Origin: a virus
IMG/VR virus record: IMGVR_UViG_3300048924_000377
Coordinates: 1 to 21,594 of that record
Direction: 5' to 3' (one strand)
Length of the DNA stretch: 21,594 nt
A model generated the notes under the pieces. That model had not been told where the DNA came from. It did no database searches and worked only from the letters and a program-made list of their open reading frames with translations. Of the stretch, positions 15,672 to 21,594 are shown piece after piece (position 1 is the first letter of the stretch; every line of letters begins with the position of its first letter). The translations under genes were made by a program, and so were the position numbers.

Positions 15672-15979
15672 AGATAGCCATTTTTCGTAAGGTATTTTTA
15701 TAAACTGGAGTGAGCCCTAGGATGGTATTTGTAAGTCGGCTACTCATCATTGTTCATATGGATTGATATCCGAAAACCCATTAGTAATTGTATTTAACAA
15801 CGCCGGAGAAATCTTAGCACTGTTGCCAATCCATTGGCGCCAGTGCTTTCTGGGAGTAGATCAAAGGCAGTTCCCTGATACGGCATTGCAAATGGGCTGG
15901 AGCGTACTCACCTTACCTCCGCCCAGACTCGATCTCTGTAAGCGAACAAACGTCCACTGTTCGCTCATAACGGACCGTT
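15672..15979. other. Convergent intergenic region after the helicase
   Basis: About 300 bases between the end of the plus-strand cassette and the end of P. No terminator with a T-run is evident. A stem GCGAACA/TGTTCGC occurs at 15942-15964. A short minus-strand frame starting at 15970 (MSEQWTFVRLQRSSLGGGKV) begins 10 bases after the P stop and ends after 35 codons; it may be the remaining front of a gene cut by cassette insertion. Confidence 0.4.
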
Positions 15980-16672
15980 TTAACCCTTTGCCCTTCCTTC
16001 AGCCTTCATCCGCTCATATTTGGCTTTCAAAAGCTCAGCAGGTGTCGGCCCCTTCGAAGCAACTGGAGCCGCTAACGCACGTCGAACAGGCGGGATTGGC
16101 TTACCTTCCAGCACACGCTTTTCCCATATTTCAAGAATTTCGCCAGCTTCTTGCTGGAGCTCTTTGGAATTCAACTGCCCATCCGTGCCCCGGCGACGCA
16201 GCTCAAGGCAAATATGGTAAAAAACGGGCTTAGGCCATGCATACTGCTCACTGCTCGGGTAACGGAATACCAGCTTCCGCCACTTCCAGTATTCAGCCAT
16301 CACTTCAGCGGTGGTGATCCCCAGCACACAGCGCCCTTCCCTGCACCACTTGATGAACTGGCCAGGCGATGGCAGGAATGGTCGCTCTTGGCGACGCACC
16401 ATGCGCATGCCGGCGTCAACCTGGTCCATGGTGGTAATCCCATTCTCCTTGAAGGCCAGCACCCACTGACGGCGGATTTCGTTCACGTCCTCCTGACTGC
16501 GATTAACAAGGCTGGCTGGGAACGCGGCGGCCAGCTGCACGAATAGCCCGTTGATAATCTGCGCCACCTGCTGCGTTTGCTCGCGTTCGGTGTATTGCTC
16601 CGGCAGATTATGAGCCACACGACGAGCCTGTTCCCGGTCAAAATTGCGAATGTTATCTGCAAGGTTTTTCAT
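15980..16672 (-). CDS. P: Replication protein P (lambda P family)
   Basis: P brings the host DnaB helicase to the O-bound origin. The first 110 residues follow lambda P closely: NFDREQARRVAHNLPEQYTE, QQVAQIINGLFVQLAAAFPA, NEIRRQWVLAFKENGITTMD and PFLPSPGQFIKWCRE. The C-terminal half diverges, with KPVFYHICLELRRRG and a basic tail (LLKAKYERMKAEGR). At 230 residues it matches lambda P in size. The ATG at 16672 overlaps the O stop by 4 nt (ATGA), the normal O-P coupling. Confidence 0.93.
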   Translation of the reverse strand: MKNLADNIRNFDREQARRVAHNLPEQYTEREQTQQVAQIINGLFVQLAAAFPASLVNRSQEDVNEIRRQWVLAFKENGITTMDQVDAGMRMVRRQERPFLPSPGQFIKWCREGRCVLGITTAEVMAEYWKWRKLVFRYPSSEQYAWPKPVFYHICLELRRRGTDGQLNSKELQQEAGEILEIWEKRVLEGKPIPPVRRALAAPVASKGPTPAELLKAKYERMKAEGRAKG

Positions 16673-17586
16673 TCAAGAATCCCTTCAATCCAGTCGGTGT
16701 TATGCAGGTCAACAGCGCAACTGGTTGGGCTTGCCGTTCCGGTTGCGCGCAGCCGTTTGGTGGTGAGTTGATCCCACTGCTTGCGCAGGCTCGAAGGACT
16801 CAAAATGTTGTCCTTCCAGAATTCATCCCTGTTCGCCCACTGGAACAGATCACAGATTTCGTAGTGAGTACGCTTGTCCTGGACACGCATCAGCCTGATG
16901 ATGTTTGCCCAATCAGCCCAGTTTGGCTCGGATATCGATGCGTTGACGGTTAGAAGCCTTTCGTAAATCCAGCGAGCGGCCTTGAGGTCGTCAGCCGATC
17001 CCCATGATTTACCAGCAGGAGTGAATATACCCTCAGCAGCTTCTGGATGACGAGAGAGAAACTTTTGAGTTTTCTGGTTTCGGGATTCGTCAGAATTCCG
17101 AGACGAGGATCTTTTAATACTGTTCTTGTTATAGTCTTGGGTGTCTACCGTTTCCGGGAAGGTTTTTCCCGTTTTCGGTAACACTTTTCCCGATTTCGGG
17201 AAGACTTTTCCCGTTTTCGGTTTGTCCAAAATCCAGGCTGAAAGGTCAGTATTTATACCGACAGTTTTCATCACGCCTTGCTTATGGCTGAAGATGATTT
17301 TGCGCTCTGCGAGCGATTTCAGTGCATCAGAAACATGCGAATCACTCAGATCTGTAAGCTCGGCGATCACCGTATTCGTCACGCGGTCCTGCTTCTTGTT
17401 CCAGCCGTAGGTAAGCCAGATCACCGCTTCAAAACACTGCCATTCCCGGCCCGATAATCTCAGGCGAGGTTTAAGCTTCTGTATCTCATTGGCGACCTTC
17501 GTATACCCGTTCGACAGGTCGGCCATACGACCTCCCGGTTGTTCGATTTGAGTTGGGAAATTGATAATTTCAGCGGTATTTGACAT
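16669..17586 (-). CDS. O: Replication initiator O (lambda O-like)
   Basis: The 305-residue initiator binds the iterons in its own gene. The N-terminal part (about 20-115) holds a winged-helix domain: NGYTKVANEIQKLKPRLRLS, REWQCFEAVIWLTYGWNKK, then SDSHVSDALKSLAERKIIF as the recognition region. Residues 124-146 are three copies of a 7-residue repeat, KTGKVFP, KSGKVLP and KTGKTFP, which is simply the translation of the 21-bp iterons. The C-terminal part (AARWIYERLL, PNWADWANIIRLM) should contact P. GGAG lies about 8 nt before the ATG. Confidence 0.9.
   Translation of the reverse strand: MSNTAEIINFPTQIEQPGGRMADLSNGYTKVANEIQKLKPRLRLSGREWQCFEAVIWLTYGWNKKQDRVTNTVIAELTDLSDSHVSDALKSLAERKIIFSHKQGVMKTVGINTDLSAWILDKPKTGKVFPKSGKVLPKTGKTFPETVDTQDYNKNSIKRSSSRNSDESRNQKTQKFLSRHPEAAEGIFTPAGKSWGSADDLKAARWIYERLLTVNASISEPNWADWANIIRLMRVQDKRTHYEICDLFQWANRDEFWKDNILSPSSLRKQWDQLTTKRLRATGTASPTSCAVDLHNTDWIEGILE
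17147..17220 (-). repeat. Replication origin iterons, four 21-bp repeats
   Basis: Inside O, four copies of an inverted-repeat unit (core CCCGTTTTCGG on the plus strand) begin at 17147, 17168, 17189 and 17210, exactly 21 bp apart. The inner two copies have the fullest symmetry (TTCCCGAAATCGGGAA). Lambda has four iterons of about 19 bp in the same gene, so this is the expected binding array for O. Confidence 0.88.
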
Positions 17587-17622
17587 ACTTAGCTCCGCAT
17601 TTGCCTAACAACTGATGCGCAA

Positions 17623-17655
17623 GAAAGCTGGTTCTGTTCGCGCAGACCGGCTTTC
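17623..17655 (-). terminator. Stem-loop between ydaT and O, possible early terminator
   Basis: GAAAGC pairs with GCTTTC, and the stem continues through GG-TCTG/CAGA-CC around a short loop. It sits in the 85-base gap between the CII counterpart and O. Only a weak T-run (TTTCTT) follows on the minus strand, so it may be an antitermination-sensitive terminator or just an RNA structure. Confidence 0.45.
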
Positions 17656-17671
17656 GTCATTTTAGAAGTAT

Positions 17672-18223
17672 TCACATTGCCCCCAGCATGGTTGTTACCA
17701 TCGCCAGCAAAGGAGCCGTGAGATCAGGATCGACTCGGAACATTTCGAAAATCCCTTCGCCTAACTCCTTTAGCTTTTCCTTCTTCGGAGCATCGAGCAT
17801 CAGAGCTTGCTTCGCCTCACTCACCTCTTTTTCCAGCCTGGCCATGCGGTACGCGAAAGAATCGTTTTTCACAACGCGATCGCGATATCTAAGCGGAAGA
17901 ACCGACAAAATTGCGGGTATCAGTTGCTCTATGTTCCTCCTGTAAAATACTGACTCTTCTTTGTTGTCCAACCAACGGAACAGCTTCACGTTCCAGACAT
18001 CGGCTTGACCAGTCAGATCAACCCCATCAAGTTGAAGTTCTTCCGCTGCTTCCTGGATTTGAAGCGCAACAGATATGCGCCCATCTGCCGAGGCCCAAGC
18101 ACGAACGGCTGCGCAAACTTCACGGTGATCTAACCTCTGTTCTAACAATGCGCTCTGATGACATGGGAATATCAGAGGACTAGAGGAAGCTCTGCTAATC
18201 TTGTGAAATGAAACAGTCTGCAT
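17672..18223 (-). CDS. ydaT: YdaT-family regulator (CII counterpart)
   Basis: The 183-residue protein resembles YdaT of the Rac and CP-933P prophages in its central part: HREVCAAVRAWASADGRISV, followed by VWNVKLFRWLDNKEESVFYR and a helical C-terminus with a coiled-coil-like segment (ARLEKEVSEAKQALML). YdaT was named a toxin but the CP-933P protein has been described as a functional equivalent of CII. The gene follows the YdaS/Cro gene by 2 bases, with AGGAG before the ATG, and precedes O, the position of cII in lambda. The N-terminal 30 residues look additional compared with the family as I remember it. Confidence 0.78.
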   Translation of the reverse strand: MQTVSFHKISRASSSPLIFPCHQSALLEQRLDHREVCAAVRAWASADGRISVALQIQEAAEELQLDGVDLTGQADVWNVKLFRWLDNKEESVFYRRNIEQLIPAILSVLPLRYRDRVVKNDSFAYRMARLEKEVSEAKQALMLDAPKKEKLKELGEGIFEMFRVDPDLTAPLLAMVTTMLGAM

Positions 18224-18225
18224 TG

Positions 18226-18444
18226 TTAAGGCTCCTGTTTAGGTAAACCGTCGGTGGGATTTGGGTATAGATCAGGTCGTAGCTCATGTGGGGTAACTCC
18301 CGTAGCTTCGAATACAGGTAGCACCCTCCCAGCAGGGACACCGTTTCGTCGCCAAAGAGAAACTGCCATTTTGGAAACACCAATCAAAATGCCAAGTGTT
18401 CTAGCGGAGCCAGTTCGGCGGATTGCAATATCAATACCAGTCAT
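18226..18444 (-). CDS. ydaS: YdaS/Cro-type helix-turn-helix repressor
   Basis: The 72-residue protein is the Cro counterpart, first gene of the rightward-type operon and divergent from the repressor. The helix-turn-helix is ARTLGILIGVSKMAVSLWRR, followed by the typical ending VLPVFEATGVTPHELRPDLYP, a YdaS signature (ATGV..HELRPDIYP). GGAG lies about 6 nt before the ATG. It should bind the same operators as the repressor, in the 97-bp gap. An alternative frame over the same bases (18195-18383) lacks any such motif. Confidence 0.88.
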   Translation of the reverse strand: MTGIDIAIRRTGSARTLGILIGVSKMAVSLWRRNGVPAGRVLPVFEATGVTPHELRPDLYPNPTDGLPKQEP

Positions 18445-18541
18445 AGGATCTCCTTAAAGGAATGAAGTAAAGCATTGATTTACATTTAAGTCAACATACA
18501 CCTGCCTATTCACTAGTAAAGCTATTGCTTACAATCCAAGA
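18445..18541. promoter_or_regulatory. oR operator region with pR and pRM
   Basis: This 97-bp gap between the divergent regulators has two 17-bp palindromic sites: GTAAAGCATTGATTTAC (18467-18483) and GTAAAGCTATTGCTTAC (18516-18532). On the minus strand pR has TTGACT (18494-18489), a 17-bp spacer and TTTACT (18471-18466), whose -10 overlaps the first site. On the plus strand pRM has -10 TACAAT (18530-18535), overlapping the second site, with no good -35. The arrangement lets the repressor block pR from one site and its own promoter from the other. Confidence 0.82.
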
Positions 18542-18934
18542 ATGATGAAAAAAGACACCAACCAAAGTTTGATTTCCAGACTGACTGAGCTTAATGAAAA
18601 AGGCTTCTCTAAAACTGAGATGGCCAAAGTCGCCAACGTCAGTAAACAAGCAGTAACTGGATGGTTCAGGACGGGGAAGATCAGTAAGGAATCCGCACTT
18701 GCTATTGCAGGAGCAGCTGGAGTATCAATTCCATGGCTACTCGGTGAAGAAGTTGGCGATAAAGACGGGCTTAAGCCAGATGAACAGCGCTTATTGGAAC
18801 TCTATCGCCAACTACCGGAAGAAGAGCAGCATAATATGCTACGTATCTTTTCGCTTCGTCTTAAAGAACTTGATGAACTTTATGAAAAGTACATGAAGGG
18901 GCGTATTCGATCACGTACGGATAAACTTACCTAA
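18542..18934 (+). CDS. Short CI-type prophage repressor without cleavage domain
   Basis: The 130-residue protein has an N-terminal helix-turn-helix: GFSKTEMAKVANVSKQAVTG then WFRTGKISKESALAIAGAAG, ending in IPWLLGE, the typical CI/RacR-like arrangement. The C-terminal part is a charged helix (DEQRLLELYRQLPEEEQHNM) suited to oligomerisation. There is no S24/LexA-type peptidase domain and no Ala-Gly cleavage site with Ser/Lys residues, so RecA-stimulated autocleavage is not possible. No ribosome site precedes the ATG, which lies 7 bases after the pRM -10, suggesting a leaderless message. The kinase and phosphatase genes follow on the same strand. Confidence 0.88.
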   Translation: MMKKDTNQSLISRLTELNEKGFSKTEMAKVANVSKQAVTGWFRTGKISKESALAIAGAAGVSIPWLLGEEVGDKDGLKPDEQRLLELYRQLPEEEQHNMLRIFSLRLKELDELYEKYMKGRIRSRTDKLT

Positions 18935-19065
18935 ATTAAAGGCCATGCGATGTGCGGCTAAATCTTGTGCGCCGGTTAAGAGTAAAATCAAAAAAAATAT
19001 GTGATATTTCGACTCTATTTCTGTAGTTGCCGAAAAAATTGCTAAAGAGTTTATAAGGTTGAAAA

Positions 19066-19791
19066 ATGGATAAATTTCGAACTTACATTCTGACTACACA
19101 TGAAGAAATTGGCTCTGGTGGTTACGGAGTTGTGGAGAGAGTCACTCTTTCTAATATATTAGGTCATAATGGAGGCGAGTACGCACGTAAACGCCTTATC
19201 CCTGATCCCTCCGATCCCGATTTACATGAAAGATTTAAACGTGAAGTAGGTTGCCAAACTAAATGTATTCACAAGAATATAATACAAATATTCATGTGTG
19301 ACTTAGACTCTTCAACACCTTGGTTTTTGATGGAGTTAGCTGAGTGTAGTTTAGATTATGAATTAGTTGAAAGGAATTTAAGTCAAACAGAAAAAATAAA
19401 TATCATTAAAATGGTTTTGAATGGACTTAGCTTCATACATTCCAAAAACTATATACATCGCGACATCAAACCGATGAATATATTGAAATTTGCATCAGGT
19501 GAATACAAACTTTCTGATTTCGGTTTAGCAAAAAGTTTGAGCCCAGCTAAAACACAATTCGCTACTAAAATCGGCGTTTTTTTAGGTACGCCTAAATACT
19601 TCGATTATGGTGTGATGGTTCACGGGTACTCTCCCCAATCTGATATTTACTCTATAGGTATTTTAATGGAGGATTTGGATATTGAGGACTTTGATGATAT
19701 TATCAACAAGTGTAAGCATCGGCAATTAAATAAAAGATTTATTAATGTCGAGCAAATACTTGTGGCGATCGCAGAATTAGAGGCTAAGTAG
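19066..19791 (+). CDS. Eukaryotic-like Ser/Thr protein kinase in the immunity region
   Basis: A 241-residue cytoplasmic kinase with intact core motifs: glycine loop GSGGYGVV (16-23), Lys42 in ARKRL, Glu60 of helix C, catalytic loop HRDIKPMNIL (131-140; Asp133, Lys135, Asn138), DFG (151-153) and conserved Asp193 in SDIYSIG. The activation segment ends GTPKYFD where an APE motif is usual, and the C-lobe is short. There are no membrane or PASTA segments. Phage 933W encodes the Stk kinase in the same place, next to cI, which excludes phage HK97; Staphylococcus Stk2 also aborts infection. AAGG precedes the ATG. Base composition is clearly AT-richer than the neighbouring phage genes, a sign of transfer. 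Confidence 0.9.
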   Translation: MDKFRTYILTTHEEIGSGGYGVVERVTLSNILGHNGGEYARKRLIPDPSDPDLHERFKREVGCQTKCIHKNIIQIFMCDLDSSTPWFLMELAECSLDYELVERNLSQTEKINIIKMVLNGLSFIHSKNYIHRDIKPMNILKFASGEYKLSDFGLAKSLSPAKTQFATKIGVFLGTPKYFDYGVMVHGYSPQSDIYSIGILMEDLDIEDFDDIINKCKHRQLNKRFINVEQILVAIAELEAK

Positions 19792-19793
19792 AA

Positions 19794-20534
19794 ATGTCAT
19801 TAATAATTTCATCATCTGGCTTTTCCTTACCCAAGGACGTCTCTAGAGAAAATCAAGACGCTATAATGTATCCAATTGAATCGGGTAATGGATATTTAGT
19901 AGCAATTGCTGATGGAGTCGGTGGTTATAAGGGTGGAAAAGAAGCGTCATCCTCAGTAATATCTTCGCTTTCAAAACTCAGCATTTCTGAGGGGGATATA
20001 GATTCAACTTTTTCGTTTTTAAAAACGATCGTTAATAATTTATCGAGGGACGATGAAAGTCTTCGAGCTGCAGCTACTACTTTAACATTTTGCCACCTAT
20101 CAAAAAATGGTATCACGGTTGGGCATACAGGTGATTGCAGATTATACTTCAGAAGTGGTCACAAATTGGTTCAAATTACAAAAGATCATACTCAACATCA
20201 AATGTTAATTGATGAGGGGTATTTTACAGCCCGTCAGTTAAAAAAAGCTCAAGGTAAGAATGTCATTACTTCTGCGCTCTCATCAAAAATACCGCTTTCC
20301 TATCAATCACTATATATTCCAAAGGATAAACTTCCTTTAGATAAAGGAACGATTGTTTTATATCTAATGTCAGATGGCGCTCATAGTCATTGGGAAAACC
20401 GTCCTCGATTTTCAGTATCGACCTTGGAATCGCCATCAAAATTTGCTAGTAGCCTTCAAAAGCGAATTGAAACAAAAGGCCCTGAGGATGATTATTCTCT
20501 TCTTTCGGTTAAGCTATTATTTCCAGAATTTTAA
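19794..20534 (+). CDS. PP2C-type protein phosphatase paired with the kinase
   Basis: The 246-residue protein has the metal-binding and core motifs of PP2C/PPM Ser/Thr phosphatases: SRENQDA (17-23, Asp22), ADGVGGYKGG (39-48, Asp40), GHTGDCRLY (110-118), DHTQHQ (131-136), SDGAHSHW (193-200) and a late Asp in PEDDYSLL. It starts 2 nt after the kinase stop, so the two are co-translated. It probably reverses phosphorylation by the kinase and keeps it harmless in the lysogen. Like the kinase it is AT-rich. A terminator follows. That the pair forms a defence module is inference. Confidence 0.9.
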   Translation: MSLIISSSGFSLPKDVSRENQDAIMYPIESGNGYLVAIADGVGGYKGGKEASSSVISSLSKLSISEGDIDSTFSFLKTIVNNLSRDDESLRAAATTLTFCHLSKNGITVGHTGDCRLYFRSGHKLVQITKDHTQHQMLIDEGYFTARQLKKAQGKNVITSALSSKIPLSYQSLYIPKDKLPLDKGTIVLYLMSDGAHSHWENRPRFSVSTLESPSKFASSLQKRIETKGPEDDYSLLSVKLLFPEF

Positions 20535-20549
20535 TTGTATATGTTAAAG

Positions 20550-20572
20550 ACCCAGCTATCCAGCTGGGTTTT
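20550..20572 (+). terminator. Intrinsic terminator of the repressor-kinase-phosphatase operon
   Basis: ACCCAGCT pairs with AGCTGGGT across a short loop and TTTT follows, 15 bases after the phosphatase stop codon. It closes the immunity operon and shields pL downstream from readthrough. Confidence 0.85.
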
Positions 20573-20625
20573 ACACTCCCAGCACGACTGCCACTCCGCA
20601 ACAATTTATCTCCCTAACAAAATCC

Positions 20626-20820
20626 TTAAACTCCACCTAATCGAACCACTAAAGCATGCCCATCAGGTTCACTATCCCAATAATAACTCTTAGTTATCAA
20701 ATTCTCATCCTTCCAAGGCTTATGCGTCGTACCTTTTTTATTGTAATTTCCATTTTTTCAATTCTTACAGACCCAAGGTAAAGAGGTGGTGTACTTTTTA
20801 ATGCACATTCGCTTGACCAT
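20626..20820 (-). pseudogene. Degenerate small gene with one in-frame TGA
   Basis: The minus strand from 20820 reads MVKRMCIKKYTTSLPWVCKN, then TGA (20760-20758), then continues without a stop for 43 residues, including KGTTHKPWKDENLITKSYYW and GHALVVRLGGV before TAA. The composition after the TGA (Trp, Tyr, Asp, Glu) is clearly protein-like. It is therefore probably the remnant of a gene interrupted by a point mutation. Its start codon overlaps the pL -35 region and no ribosome site precedes it, so the true beginning may have been lost. I recognise no family. Confidence 0.5.
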
Positions 20821-20841
20821 GTGGTAAAGCAGTGTTTTACT
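20813..20841 (+). promoter_or_regulatory. Leftward early promoter pL with operator oL
   Basis: TTGACC (20813-20818), a 17-bp spacer and TTTACT (20836-20841) form a good sigma70 promoter. The 17-bp palindrome GTAAAGCAGTGTTTTAC (20824-20840) covers its spacer and -10, the same arrangement and nearly the same sequence as the operator on pR. A weaker relative, GTAAAGAGGTGGTGTAC, lies at 20778-20794. The repressor should therefore close both early promoters. Confidence 0.82.
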
Positions 20842-20965
20842 AATACCAAGTGGCATCACGTGCTTTAAAGGCAAAGACTATCAGTACATTTTTCGGTATC
20901 AGTAAAATTAACGCGCATCAGGTGTACACGTTCCGCTGGCCAGCGATAAGGCAAACGAGGTGAGA

Positions 20966-21082
20966 ATGATTGATTTCGCACGCAAACCTGGACGGCAGCA
21001 GGCCGTAAAACTGAACTTCTTCGAGTTGATTCTTCGCCGCTTGTGCTACCTGCTCGCGCAAAAGGGGAATCCAGATGTGTAA
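20966..21082 (+). CDS. Small left-operon protein, at the position of Rac kil
   Basis: A 38-residue gene, MIDFARKPGRQQAVKLNFFE followed by LILRRLCYLLAQKGNPDV, basic and with an amphipathic or membrane-seeking helix in the middle. GAGGTGA precedes the ATG, and its stop overlaps the next gene by 8 nt, good support for translation. It is the first gene after pL. In Rac the gene before ydaE is kil, an inhibitor of cell division; sequence similarity to Kil is not established here, so that function is only a positional guess. Confidence 0.6.
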   Translation: MIDFARKPGRQQAVKLNFFELILRRLCYLLAQKGNPDV

Positions 21083-21239
21083 CCCAACGAAATGCGGGTA
21101 CTGCGGCAAGCCGGTTGCAGCGGAGGAAATAGTCAAAAGTACCCTTCTCTATCGCAACGGCGCACAGCTGGCGCGCAAAGAAAAAGAGTATTGCTCTGAA
21201 CGTTGTGCTTCGTACGACCAGATGGCCCACGAAAGCTAA
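21075..21239 (+). CDS. Small zinc-binding protein, probably YdaE-like
   Basis: The 54-residue protein has a CGYCGK pair (Cys7, Cys10) and a second pair CSERC (Cys40, Cys44), a four-cysteine zinc site. The middle, KSTLLYRNGAQLARKEKEYC, and the end, ASYDQMAHES, look like YdaE of the Rac prophage, which lies in the same place before racC and recE; this match is from memory. GGGG precedes the ATG at a good distance. The role of YdaE is not known beyond metal binding. Confidence 0.68.
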   Translation: MCNPTKCGYCGKPVAAEEIVKSTLLYRNGAQLARKEKEYCSERCASYDQMAHES

Positions 21240-21377
21240 CGTAAAAGCCGCGCAAGGCGGCCCGTACGTCCGGTGACACCGACCAAAGTTACACCGGAAA
21301 CAACTAAAAAACCAAAGTTCACCCAATGGGCGCTATCTCTGGCCCGGGGATCTTACATCCAAAAAAGAGGATCTCAC

Positions 21378-21594
21378 ATGGAATTTTTCTATGTAGTTAA
21401 GGCTACGCAGAAATCCGGCAAAGAAGACGCAGTGATTTGGTTCACTGCTAAATCAGAAGCCCGTGCTAACCTGCAGCTCGATGTTGAGCTGGAAGATGCT
21501 GGTATCGAAACCGGACGCGGTAAGGATTATCAGAAGCCGATCCGTACTGACTTCCCTGTCTATGACGACCTGCCGGAAGAAAGCACCGTTGATT
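21378..21594 (+). CDS. recE: RecE (exonuclease VIII) N-terminus, cut by window edge
   Basis: The 72 visible residues, MEFFYVVKATQKSGKEDAVI then WFTAKSEARANLQLDVELED and TDFPVYDDLPEE, match the N-terminal region of exonuclease VIII proteins, where the E. coli Rac version has a comparable LRKAKKSSGEPDVVLW and TNFPVVNDLPPEG. RecE degrades one strand from double-strand ends and works with RecT in recombination. The catalytic domain is C-terminal and not visible. GAGG lies 7 nt before the ATG. The frame is open a further 46 codons upstream, back to the stop of the preceding gene, so an upstream GTG start (21273) is formally possible. Confidence 0.8.
   Translation, partial: MEFFYVVKATQKSGKEDAVIWFTAKSEARANLQLDVELEDAGIETGRGKDYQKPIRTDFPVYDDLPEESTVD

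Noticed and set aside
12452-15772. Similar words GGATTGGATATC (about 12453) and GGATTGATATCC (about 15760) flanking the helicase cassette
   Set aside because: The match is short and imperfect and there is no transposase or recombinase, so I do not call it a target-site duplication.
15763-16233. Plus-strand frame of 156 codons running into the P gene
   Set aside because: It starts at a TTG with no ribosome site and its second half is antisense to P; at best its first part is degenerate sequence.
17147-17220. Repeat array considered as CRISPR
   Set aside because: The repeats are contiguous 21-bp units inside the O coding frame with no spacers; they are origin iterons.
17672-18444. ydaS/ydaT read as a toxin-antitoxin pair
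   Set aside because: The genes occupy the cro and cII positions of an operon opening from the operator region, so a regulatory role is simpler than a toxin-antitoxin role.
20865-21326. Minus-strand frame of 153 codons opposite the left-operon genes
   Set aside because: It covers two small overlapping genes with good ribosome sites on the plus strand. The Cys/Phe-rich translation looks like an antisense artefact.

Overview
The window is most of a lambdoid prophage (or temperate phage genome) from an enterobacterium such as Escherichia, Salmonella or a close relative. Nearly every gene resembles a phage lambda, P21, Rac or Gifsy family member. No host chromosomal gene, attachment site, integrase or tail gene is visible, so both ends of the element lie outside. 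The exact host genus cannot be settled from the sequence alone.

Layout. The structural and late genes run leftward on the minus strand: a head morphogenesis protein cut by the window edge (1-970), a DUF4055-type portal, the large and small terminase subunits (to 4505), a few small accessory genes, and a P21-style lysis cassette (pinholin, SAR endolysin, Rz with nested Rz1; 6307-7467). Upstream is a lambda-like late control unit: antiterminator Q (8116-8949), a recognisable pR' promoter with its initial pause element, and a close intrinsic terminator. Then come the nin-like genes ylcG, rusA, a small conserved gene and a DUF1367 gene, and an SOS operon with a near-perfect LexA box driving a DinI-like gene and a downstream 80-residue protein. 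Replication genes P and O (with four 21-bp iterons inside O) and the ydaT/ydaS pair (CII and Cro counterparts) complete the rightward-type early operon.

The plus strand carries the repressor side. A short CI-type repressor (18542-18934) without a cleavage domain is followed by a eukaryotic-like Ser/Thr kinase and a PP2C phosphatase, then a terminator, then pL with its own operator, two small left-operon genes and the start of recE at the window edge. Four 17-bp palindromic sites or near-sites (two at oR, one clear and one weak at oL) tie the control region together.

Three plus-strand cargo units lie against the direction of the phage operons: a membrane protein inside the late leader (7585-7956), an LprI-like lipoprotein (11334-12287), and a two-gene cassette of a novel-looking 289-residue protein plus an SF1 helicase (12592-15671). 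The helicase cassette and the kinase/phosphatase pair are the best candidates for phage-exclusion systems. The SOS operon plus the uncleavable repressor suggests induction by an antirepressor, as in the Gifsy prophages, instead of by RecA-stimulated repressor cleavage.
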